The translations under genes were made by a program, and so were the position numbers. Positions 54,650 to 64,000 of a DNA stretch of 64,000 bases are shown one piece after another. Source of the stretch: Paragonimus westermani (lineage: Eukaryota > Platyhelminthes > Trematoda > Plagiorchiida > Troglotrematidae); NCBI GenBank assembly GCA_008508345.1, contig QNGE01000931.1, positions 1 through 64,000 on the forward strand, given 5' to 3'. The notes under the pieces are model-generated. The model ran no database searches. It saw only the letters and a program-made list of their open reading frames with translations, and was not told the origin of the DNA. The stretch's first letter is position 1. Each line of letters opens with the position of its first letter.

Positions 54650-55640
54650 GGTGTCATAACCTACTTGATCCCGACATACTCGTTGTCTCTCGACCGACAA
54701 TGAACCATGAGTAAGCTGGTGACTCAGTAATCCCAAACGGCCAGCGCATTTGCGGTCGCACACATCACCCCAACCTATGGCATCGATGGCTTCCTTGCGT
54801 ATCGCACACCTACGTTCACGGCAGCGCAATAGCTGCTCATTGAGGTTGCGGACGCTCGTCTGGACCATATTTCCCCAGACTGTCCGATTCAACACCAACT
54901 CTTCCCAACGCCTAAAATCGATGTTACAGCACGAAGGACCTACCTGGATGACATCCTGGTGTTTCCGCTTTTGACCACCAGGATTTTGCATGCTGATTCC
55001 ACTTGGCCGTAGAGCGGCTGATCTGGAATGCGATCATCGCCCATTCGACGAACGTGACCTAGTCAACGGAGCTGATTCAATATCAGCAAGGCTTCTATTC
55101 TGTCCATGTTTACCTGCTGCAGTACCTCAGTGTTCAGAACCATGTCCGACCACCGAATACCCAAGAGGCGTCGTAGATACTGCGAATGGAAACGGCTCAG
55201 ATAGCGCACGTTCCGCTGACACAGTGTCCAAGTTTCACTACCGTACAGCAGTATAGACAGCATCAGTGAGTGGTAGACACAGGGTTTGGTGGCCATCTTT
55301 AGGCTGTGATTCTTGCAGACACGTCTTTCAAGACATTCGAAAATAGCACTAGCCTTCGCCATGCGAGGTCGCAACTTGCAGTCCGCGGGCAGATCTGTGG
55401 ACAGGTTACCACCCAAGTAGAAAAAGCCTGTGCAGCTGTCAACAAAATCTCTACCGACGCAAATTTGAGGTGCAAGAACAATGCTTTTGTTCATAGAAGA
55501 CCTTTTTTGTCCTATGCACTGCATGGCACAGACATGACCACATGATGTAAGCTGGTTGTGAACGTCCGTGAAGTGAAACTGTGCCACCTATAATGTTACG
55601 CAACCTATACGCTTGCAGCTGTAAAGTTAGCCTTTTTTGT
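54650..55640 (-). mobile_element. LINE 3' end relic, RTE-like endonuclease-RT type
   Basis: On the minus strand the frame 55587-55063 reads DSCTGFFYLGGNLSTD, KASAIFECLERRVCKN, VYHSLMLSILLYGSETWTL, HSQYLRRLLGIRWSDMVLN and EVLQQVNMDRIEALL. These strings are typical of the C-terminal part of LINE proteins widespread in metazoans. After QLR a stop stands at the Trp of the usual R-W-L-G-H-V; the shifted frame continues LGHVRRMGDDRIP, then GGQKRKHQDVIQVG in the 54611-54991 frame. The 3' end abuts the gypsy LTR, so one insertion landed beside the other. Confidence 0.8.
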
Positions 55641-56064
55641 AGCACTTGTATACAATAACTTGACCATCATAATGGGTTGTACCGATAAATCGAATTCTAT
55701 CCCCGGGGGTGTTACTCAAGTTATCAGTACACAATTAGATATCCTGGACTGGAGGGGTGTTATGGTTTGCATCTACCTGAAGCCAGGAAACAGTGTAGAC
55801 AGTATAAAAGTTATAATTTGTCATAATATAATCAACTGTTTTCTTGAGTTAAGCACTGCCTTTCATATCTAGTTAACCTACGGGTTGTTTAAAATAAAAC
55901 CTAAAACCTGGTGATTAGACACTACACTGGTCCTGCCGAAACACCACGATGAATTCTAACATCTGTAAGTGTTCCCCTTTTGAGAAGAAAAGAGGAAAAC
56001 TAGAGAAAGACAGGAAAAATATCTGACACATGTTCAAGGCCACGACAGAAATGGATCAGTATAC
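55641..56064 (-). other. Dynein intron, no recognised feature
   Basis: Short stretch between the LINE relic and the next dynein exon. Contains nothing recognisable. Confidence 0.5.
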
Positions 56065-56248
56065 CTGAGTGGCTGTCAAGTATATCCGATCGGTCAGCGG
56101 AGTGATAACCAATCTTCCGTTTAGGCCAAAATATTCATTACCGTAGTTGAGCTCCACAGAACACTGTCGGATTATCAGACTGTCGAGTTTGCGAACCCAA
56201 TAGAAGCGTAACTGGGATTCCCAGTCAAACTCATCAGGAGCCATAATA
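56065..56248 (-). CDS. DNAH10: Dynein heavy chain exon: start of AAA1
   Basis: One base completes a Ser codon (…FIRDS), then 61 codons follow: IMAPDEFDWESQLRFYWVRK, then CSVELNYGNEYFGLNGRLVI and TPLTDRIYLTATQ. WESQLRFYW and YxxEYxGLNGRLVITPLTDRIYLT are conserved just before the AAA1 P-loop. The acceptor is TTCCCTCACAG above 56248 and the donor GTATAC at 56064 (weaker than consensus). The join …TATQ | [10 protein letters not shown]… is the standard dynein order. Confidence 0.95.
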
Positions 56249-56710
56249 CTGTGAGGGAACAAAATATGAAGGACTCAAGTTAGTGTTTCATCGATAATGT
56301 GCTGGTCTGTAAAGTGCTAGTCAAAAACGTGACACCCCATCCGACAAATTTTTCTCACGGAATCCTGAAGATTTAATTACGTGCAATTCTGCTTGAGATC
56401 TTTACTTTGAAAACATGACTTCTAATTCACAATTTGATTAGTTACATCATATTGGCATAAGAACGTAATGGATACTTTGGGTAATTAGTCATCAGTTAAA
56501 AAGTGATAAGGCGTACTCTGACAAACAGTAAAGGTTGGTGGTTATACAGCGAACTACAGTTGCGATTAAATCAACCGAATCAGTACTCACTAGATACATG
56601 GACATTTGTTCGTTCCGGTCACACGCTTTGTGACCCGGTCATTTAGGATAAGCTGTCCATACACAATGATGCTGCGAATTAACAAAACTTAAGAGAGAGC
56701 GGTTAGCTAC
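56249..56710 (-). other. Dynein intron, no recognised feature
   Basis: Part of the 2.9-kb intron holding MITE-like copy 5 and a SINE fragment. Confidence 0.5.
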
Positions 56711-57022
56711 ACTAGTGTTGTGAACCCAGAAGGCGGGTGGCACAGAATTTGTTTATTTGGGGAAACCAACACACGACTTATGCGTCTCAACGGGACTACG
56801 AACAGAAAGACTCATTTGCACGCCACACTCGTCCGAGGATGCCCCAGTCGCTTTGGACACCATGTCTCAGTTCCGCCATGTGACGATAGCCATTCTACGT
56901 GATGCTGCCCACTAATGATCCACCCCGTATCTCTCCCATATTTGTCCCGCGGTCATTTCGATCCATGCCACTACTGAAGTGGTAAGTAGTATGGTACGAC
57001 CGTCTGTCTTCAATACACTAGT
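56711..57022 (+). repeat. MITE-like 300-bp repeat, copy 5
   Basis: Complete copy: starts ACTAGTGTTGTGAACCC and ends TTCAATACACTAGT. Each end contains the palindrome ACACTAGTGT. It is intermediate in divergence between copy 4 and copies 2/3. No target duplication is evident. Confidence 0.85.
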
Positions 57023-58654
57023 GAAGCAAACAACTGTAAAATGCTGATTACTACTTCAATGAACACATGCTCGGATAGCTGTATTTCATTTACATTTGTG
57101 AGACATTAATTTCCAGTTGCAGGTTAATAAGCCGGAAATAAGAACCTTCCCAAAATGGTTGAAACTATCGTGATCGCTGATATTTCGCAGAATAGATCAC
57201 GACACTGGTGTCGTCACCATGACCCGGCTAGGGAGAGCAGTGAAAGGTTAAAACGGCTGTTAGTGAAATGATGTGAAACTTCATGTACTATGGTAGGACA
57301 GACACCTCGTAGAAACTTACTTTAAGCAATTCAAACAAATGGGAACGGAAACACTAAGAATGAAAGGGGTAGCAAAAGCATAAAAAACCGGTTTTGAGCG
57401 GTGACCCTAGAAGATATGTCAATGAGTACCCAAGTAATTAACGTTAATGTTAATTCTCTTTTACAAATGCTCCTCTTTGTGAGAAGGCTGAGTTTGTGTG
57501 ATTTTACCTCTGTGGGAAGCCCGATATGGATGTTCTACCTTAAGAATTATATTATACTATACACAGAAAAATCTGAGTTAATCTTGAAGGACGTACGTAC
57601 AGTTTGGCTAGAAATAATCCTTCTGGACCAACATTAGCTGACATCTTCAACAAAACGATTCAACGGCACATCTAAGATAGCAATATGAAAACATTGTTGC
57701 GCAGATGGTATGTCAATGATGATTTTGTTTTTACCGGTATTGACTAATTTGATTTGTTTGTCAACTTGCTTAATAAAATTTCCCCAAAGCTATCTCTGTA
57801 CCGCAAAAGTAAAGCGACCCAAACTTGAGCCTTTTTAGACGTATTTATACTTAGGTATGAGAACGATACGTTATATTATTTTGTCTATCGTAGAACAACA
57901 TGAAACAAGCAATGTTTTGAGGCTTACACATTTACTTTGACTGCACACAAATGTGGTTTGGTCAGAAATTGAACATGTTCACATAGCTGATACGCTGAGA
58001 ACAGAAAACGTGATCATAAGGAAAATCATCCTAGAAAATAGCCGATTTGAGGGATTCACTGGGGCTCACAAGAAGATGGGCAACAGCAGTAAACCGCACC
58101 AAGTGGCTCAACGAAACGACATATTTCTCTGTTTCAAAGTGGACTAGCGAACGATCTCCAGCATAAGTTAGGTTATGCTCCAACCCGTGTGTGTACGGCT
58201 GCACAGCTGAACTCAATTTAAACCATCAAAAGGTCAGTGCTCCGTAATCGCCAACGCAGTTTGCCTAGCAATTCCGTCCCCGTATTGTCAGCCAGTTCGC
58301 TTGCAGCTGCAATGACGTTTACACAGGTAGACCAGATTGTTAACTATCTCAGCAAGTAGCAGAACACGTCCTGAAGTGGTGGAAATGGCTGATGAAGCGA
58401 CAGTCTCAAACCGATGAACCCATTGCTCCAAGTACTACATGATCGATTGTTAGACACGTTGCAACAACAGACCACCAGTATGACCTACTTAACCTACTCA
58501 GAGTATTGTTACGCCGTCAGAACTCCAAGCTATAGGCCCTTAAAGAAGCTACTTTGCACCCATCTCACTGTCCGGCATTGTGTGTGTAAAAGTGACTGAA
58601 TGACGTATGGGGATGCGTAGTAGGAGCTCTGTTGGCTAGTATAAGTTGAACAAC
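57023..58654 (-). other. Dynein intron, no recognised feature
   Basis: AT-rich with short frames only. Nothing recognised. Confidence 0.4.
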
Positions 58655-58790
58655 ATTCACAACTGCTCGCATCAGGTAGATGCACTACCGGCGAGCCCTA
58701 GCAACAGTTGAACTCGGATGTAGTGCTTTTTTTCTAGAGGGGTTCGCTGGAAGCTCTATGAGAAAACAATAGTTGTGATCAGTTGTAGGT
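58655..58790 (+). mobile_element. SINE copy, body only (plus)
   Basis: Reads GATGCACTACCGGCGAGCCC, then TAGCAACAGTTGAACTCG, GTAGTGCTTTTTTTCTAGAG and TTCGCTGGAAGCTCTATG, the same body order as 31388-31500 and 31611-31800. The head is absent. Confidence 0.5.
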
Positions 58791-59191
58791 GCTGTTCAAC
58801 TTAAATGATGATGTGCTTACGTGCGTGTTCATCAACTCCTATCTCTGTTTGTATGGTGTATACAGGCTGCGTGCTTTGCGTTTCTAACTGACGACAGTAA
58901 ACAAAATGTTGACGCTTCACAACTTCTACTGCGATAAATTCAATCATACAGTCAAGTGGGGTTTCAGACAAATTCATTCCCATTGGGTGGACCAATGAAA
59001 ACAGTTCTCCTCGTGACCGACAATTGCACCATAACGCCACCACAAGCACGTCGTCGCACTGAACACAGCTGATGCCATTGTTATGTTCGGCTGCACTCAT
59101 TCTTTTGAAACTCGCATGATCATACGTACTCAAATTCGGAAACCCGCTCAGGTATAAACCTCGTGTTGCGGAGCCTATTTTGTAATAGTAC

Positions 59192-59436
59192 CTGTCACGG
59201 ATGAATCGCTCGACCATGTCTTTTGAGTGAACGTCTAAAATAAGCACGGTTTCCAACTTTTTCATATCGTTTGCACTCAGCTCTGTTCGAATTCGATAAA
59301 CCGTCTCGTTGAGTTGTTCCTCCAGTTTTTTGTCATACTCCTTCATTGCTCTTCGGTTGCCCTGTTTGAAACTGCGAAACACGTCTTCCACTTCCCAAGT
59401 GAACCAGATTTGCGAAGCTGCCAAAATAACCATGCC
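59192..59436 (-). CDS. DNAH10: Dynein heavy chain exon: linker end before AAA1
   Basis: 81 codons plus two bases. Begins GMVILAASQIWFTWEVEDVF, continues NRRAMKEYDKKLEEQLNETV and LETVLILDVHSKDMVERFIR. The pattern 'G-M-V-I-L-A-A-S-Q-I-W-x-T-W-E-V-E-D-V-F … I-D-V-H-A-R-D' marks the segment immediately before AAA1 in axonemal dyneins. The acceptor is CATCCTCCAG above 59436 and the donor GTACTATT at 59191. It joins 56065-56248 in phase. The preceding exon (linker, tail) was not recognised in the remaining 4.5 kb. Confidence 0.92.
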
Positions 59437-61914
59437 CTGGAGGATGGGATTGGGAGGAAGCAAAGGGGAAATAATCGTACAGTGTTAAAGTGATTAACAC
59501 GCAAAGCAAGTTCGGGGAACTCTCCAGTTTTCCTCGCAGTACCTACCCATTGCATGACAATCAATATGAGGGTATTCCATCAACATACACTGAACACTGC
59601 CACTGGTGTGCTGTGGTTCCCAATAGAAACTCTGATAATCATTCACCTTGCATTCTGTTGGACATGTGAAAAACACGGATCTGAAATTTTACACAGTGCA
59701 GTTCGTTTAAATTCGGTAAAGGAACGTTAATATTTATATTGTTGTGAGCATTCTGTAAGTATAAAATCCAGTCCCTTTGGACCAATTCACCGTCGAAAAA
59801 GAGTAAACTCAATTCATGTACATCCAAAAAGAAGCGAAGTTTGTGACTGGATTGGGCTGTTAAGAAAACTAAAAAGTTACTTTGGATGCCATTTTGATAG
59901 CATCTGGAATCGGACCTCGGCTAAACGATTGCAGCATAAAGAGTCCACTTTTGGAGCAAACCTCAAATGACACTCTGAAAGCAATGGTCACGCCATCACG
60001 AGCTGGTCACCACGCCTGGCCAAGTGGTGCCTGAAATACGAGCATTGAAAACAGTTGCAAAAAAGTGTACCCAGATATTTGATAAACTTGGACGAGAAAA
60101 GGCGTTAGGTGGCCTTAAAATCAATGGCTCCAGCAACAATAGTAATTGCTGCAACAGTAGCGTTTCTTTAGGGTGGAAGGTGATGGTGGTCTTTTGAAAC
60201 TTAGGCAAATGAAGGTTACACACACGAAACAAACCACGTCTTGAAAGGTCATAAACAAAGCACTTGACAGTAACAGATTCCAGTGTCTACCACATTTTCA
60301 AAAAATTCGGACAGATTATGAGACAAAATCAAGGCCTGTGAAGAGGAAATGAGCGGCAAGGGCTAAACATAAAGGTTAATAGGAAATTATTGCTTAACAA
60401 TAAGTGCAAGTATGTAAAACAAGAGAAGAACAAAACAGTACGATGGGATTTGGAACGGTTCGTTAAAATACCACCTCCTTTGACAGCAATTTCTAGTGTG
60501 TAGAGAGTAGTGTTCCATTGCTTCCGTGATCAGATGACGGTCTCCTGAGCATTTGCGTATGGACGCAAAAGGGCGGAAAAGGACCAGCAAGGAATTGCCA
60601 GAATCAAATCCCAGAACTAGGGACCGGGCAACAAACTCCGGAGTCTAGACCACAAGGTTTAGTCGACGGGCCCAATTCCTAAACGAGTTAGCGAGTGAAC
60701 GAACGGGCGCAATACAGCTATAATCGTAACCAGGTTAACCAGCTGCTCGTTAATTGGGGGTACACGCACATTTTCAAGGGAGTCGCTTGGCTCCACCGAT
60801 CCAGTGATTTGGCCACCATCGGCCACAACCGATAACATGACTGCTCACACACGTCACTCTAACCGTTTCAGCGTTTGAAAGACAATGCTGGACTGGAAAC
60901 CAGCACGCGGCGGTGAGTACAGATGGACAAAGTAAGGTGAAAATACGATATTTCCCTAACGGGTTGTGCCATCACGATATTTTTTTTCATAAAACGACAG
61001 ATGGGTGATAAAAAGTTGCATTCATGAAGGAAACAGATTTACGAATCATTACAAGACAGATCAGAAGACGGATCAAAACCTAACAGTTTTGCCTTAGAAA
61101 CTGAAGCACACCATGTTTTGTTCTCAGGGTTATTGTGTCATTTGTATACTCTGGTGTGACGTATTATAGCCAGGCCGTGAAAACAATAAGCGTCACTTGA
61201 CCTGTCCCACTTTTATGACCTCGTTACTGAGCCACGTCGTTTCGTTTCATATCAACATGTCCCCACATAGCTATTTTATCCGTGCCATGATGAAGACAAC
61301 TTGTTACGCTATCGAGATCGATGTAGACAGCTCGTTCAGGAAGGTTGTTCAGATTGAGGTGGTTTGTTCTCTGGAAACCTGCTTCGTCCTGACAAGTGAT
61401 GTATCCAGGATGCGAAGCTGTTTAGTTTGGGTCAACCGAGAAGATTCGCATCATACGAGTTTTAGTTGAGAGATTACGATCTAGGATAGCATGTCAAATG
61501 CATGTGTGTACCGATCGAGCTTGAGGGCGGGGGTGCAGTTGCCAGTAGACCGGTTCGAAGACACGAAAAGTTTTGTTACAACTGATGGTGTTCACGACCT
61601 GCAAAGAAATGGTCGGTTGCGCACATCAACTGTGATACGCTTGATGGAAAATCGTGGATATAGTACACAGTGTTGAGCTAATTTAAACTTGACGTAATGC
61701 TGTGCGCACTGGCAACTGTTCAGCTTTGTAGATGTCCGCTCTGTTATGAAAACAGGTGAGGGATACTTTATGACTGTGGTGAAGATTTAATCCACAGCCA
61801 CCTTCTTATGAGGTAACCATGATGTTCACAGCACCACTGACCTCACATGAGGCAAAGAGGATAGTATTCATAGAAAAATGTGGCTGGCCGTGGCCATTTG
61901 GTCATGCCTAATGT
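59437..61914 (-). other. Dynein upstream intron, no confirmed exon
   Basis: Open segments with possible splice sites exist near 59549-59680 and 59883-59976 (minus). Neither gives convincing dynein similarity. The first ends in a phase that does not fit the exon at 59192-59436. Linker exons may lie here or beyond the window. Confidence 0.35.
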
Positions 61915-62095
61915 GAATCCCCTGACGCAGTGGCCAAAATAATTGACTAACGTAGATGTGAACTGGGAATCCACTTCTGGTTCAGACGAAGGTACTGGTC
62001 ACTGACGAGTGGGGCACGAGTTTGGTAGGCATGTTCGAGAGGGACTGGATGGACAGTCTAGTTGGATGTGAAAACTGCCGTCAAATGTGAACGAT
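61915..62095 (+). mobile_element. SINE copy, diverged (plus)
   Basis: Reads GATGTGAACTGGGAATCCAC (B-box region), GGTACTGGTCACTGACGAG and a tail GAAAACTGCCGTCAAATGTG matching the 3' tail at 31770-31800. The body between is heavily changed. Confidence 0.4.
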
Positions 62096-64000
62096 GTTCA
62101 TACATATCAAACGTTAGGGCGACCATCAAAGCTTACAACGACGAACATGACAGTAGGACAGCCATCTTCCCGGACACAACAGCGGAGGGGAAACTTATTG
62201 TTTCCAAACTGCTACCTGGGTGATTTAATAGCGGACGTTCTCAGTTGTAGATTCAACAACGCACACTTAAGCACACTACTTGTCATAACACTGCAGTCCT
62301 GGTTCATTAGTATGCAGTTCTCAAACGCAAATACCCAGGTGTCTGTTCATGTCTAAAATATGATTCGTCTGCCGTCTGCCGATTCATAACGGAGGATAAA
62401 CGTCCATCATCCCCCAGCAGAAATTAACAGTGAAAAAGAACGAACTATGGATGACTTCATTGTGGAACATCTAGCAGAGTCTGGTCCAGTCATCAGTCAC
62501 TGCGGATTATCAACATATAATCAGCGGGAAAATCAGCTTATGCTATTCTGACGCAGCATAACTGCAACGACTGAAGCGACCTCATAAGAAGTTGGTCCCT
62601 ATCGTCACAGTTTCTTGTTTCTAATCATTGAATGCTTGGACGCAAACCTAGACTGACTAGGATCCAGGTGGAGGATTTTACTTAATCAATGGTGACCAAG
62701 TTACTTAACGTTTGACGTAGACTTTCAAGTCCTTAGAAATGTTGATCTGAAAATGAATTCGATGAAACAAATGTTCGTTGTTTTTTCTCACCACTCAGTA
62801 GCAACAGCTCTAGCTGACACGTTAACGGGCTCGGTCAGTCGAACGATAATATACTCACTTGATAGTCAAACATCCAATCAACACGAGACATTTGATGACA
62901 GTAGTGGAATACAGCCTGCTTCGTTATCCAATGGTTTGTACGTCTCATCTCTGCTTCCATTGCAGTCAGCCATTCTTCGACTTTTCCGAACACATGGACT
63001 GGCTGAAGAAAAAATGAATTCAGCTGAGAAGACTATCTTTTATGGAATCCTTGTATTAACAAACACAGCAGAACACTATGGATATTACTCACCAATCAGA
63101 ATTTCTCACATAACTACACAGCGATTAGAAAAACTTAAATATTACACTTAGTTGTAAGGTAGCGCAGTTTCGATTGAGCATAATGTGACGATTCCAAGAG
63201 GAACAATCAGTCCAGATACTTCAACAAATGAAACACGTCCATGAGTGTCATGCAGAATATATTACCGTGGGCACCAACAAAGGCGTGTTGTTTGGGCGCG
63301 TGTCACAACTTTTGGGTTTGGCTAGTAGAATTAAGAATCACATATCCATCGTGGGACGGGAGGACAATGATTGGGTTGAAGACATTCACAAACATCGTAA
63401 AACTATCTCTGGTGCATGATGGGACGCCATGGATGTGTGTACAGGGATCAATTATTCGCTAGCAGTGATAAACAGTCTCGCCAAAATGACATCGTTGACG
63501 TGGTTGTCCGGATAAAAGTTCAGAGCATCCTGCGGGTGACATCTTTCTACGTTTACTAAGAGGCCAACACATCGTGGTCAACATACTTCAGTGTATCCAG
63601 GAACAGTCGGGAACAGACTACTGAATGATCAGACGTCAGTCACAACGACACTAGTGCATGCAACTGAAACATGAAGATCGTGTGCAGAAACCGTGAGTGT
63701 GTGCTGTCTGATTACATCAGCTGGCTGGTTTCGGGTTTCCGTAGAAGTGTAGTTAGGATTAGAAATCCTCAATCACTTAATTACTCTGGGATACTCGGGG
63801 CAGATGCGGATGTAATTTCTCACCATCCTATTTCTAAAAATGAAGACTGTCGGATGTATACCAGAGATGGGTACAATGCATTCGACAGTGTTGTCTGTCA
63901 AAATTCACTCACCATAGCGTTCGATGAAGTTGTGCCCGGATTTAATTGGGCGCTTCAGTTATCGGTCTCCTATACAAAGTCTAGGAATAGGCAGCGGAAG
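62096..64000. other. Right edge, no recognised gene
   Basis: The plus-strand frame 62753-63151 (132 codons, open to a stop) is the longest in this part. It has a normal-looking amino acid mix but no recognisable motif. It might be chance or part of an unknown gene. Nothing else was recognised. Confidence 0.3.

Noticed and set aside
59549..59680. Possible exon just before the linker exon (frame with MLMEYP)
   Set aside because: The string before GMVILA in other dyneins looks slightly similar, but the only GT donor gives the wrong phase.
59883..59976. Possible dynein exon with acceptor and donor
   Set aside because: Splice signals are acceptable and two frames are open, but neither reading gives recognisable dynein sequence.
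62753..63151. 132-codon plus-strand frame
   Set aside because: No motif or family recognised. Left as an unassigned frame rather than a gene.
1..64000. CRISPR array, bacterial operon or viral genome
   Set aside because: No regularly spaced repeats, no cluster of intact adjacent genes and no ribosome-binding-site pattern. Introns and retroelements show this is eukaryotic nuclear DNA.

Overview
The window is eukaryotic nuclear DNA, most probably from a parasitic flatworm and more likely a trematode. Genes are split into short exons separated by kilobase introns with GT-AG borders. The non-coding DNA is dense with decayed retroelements, including a Ty3/gypsy copy of CsRn1-like type with its characteristic Gag cysteine/histidine box, Penelope-like elements, and LINE 3' ends of a type common in flukes. 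The species cannot be named from sequence alone.

One protein-coding gene can be defended: an axonemal dynein heavy chain, closest in my reading to DNAH10 (inner-arm dynein I1/f type). It lies on the minus strand from about 59.4 kb down to 5.75 kb. Thirteen exons can be bounded by splice sites and join in phase without a break (about 3.3 kb of coding sequence). They run from the sequence just before AAA1, through AAA1 (P-loop GPAGTGKT), AAA2 (GPTCGGKT) and AAA3 (GQTGTSKT, DDMNMP), to just after AAA3. The tail and most of the linker should lie to the right of the window or in its right end, where I could not recognise them. AAA4, stalk, AAA5 and AAA6 should lie to the left. A tRNA-Lys(CUU) gene sits at 5.5 kb.

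The AAA2 exon occurs twice. A 1909-bp block is repeated with two differences noticed by eye, on either side of a 109-N gap. The exon length (397 bp) makes two consecutive copies out of frame, so this is almost certainly unmerged haplotypes or contig ends rather than a real duplication. A smaller case, a 62-bp repeat around a single N, lies near the left end.

The introns hold: a Penelope-like element with RT and GIY-YIG relics (1.6-2.4 kb); a fold-back inverted repeat (2.7 kb); LINE relics (12.6-13.3 kb and 54.6-55.6 kb); a second Penelope-like RT relic (18.4-19.1 kb); a young Ty3/gypsy element with one open gag-pol frame and 166-bp LTRs differing at one base (21.5-25.6 kb); a decayed CsRn1-like element (27.1-31.4 kb); hammerhead-like Penelope terminal repeats (26.6, 33.6 and 35.6 kb); a rearranged gypsy copy lacking RT (51.9-54.6 kb); and several short families: a 300-bp MITE-like repeat (five copies), a tRNA-derived SINE (six copies) and other repeat pairs.

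I found no bacterial-type operon, CRISPR array or new defence system. The most interesting signals are the hammerhead-like terminal repeats, the gypsy copy whose RT region is replaced by another repeat, and the lineage-specific low-complexity insertions in the dynein motor.
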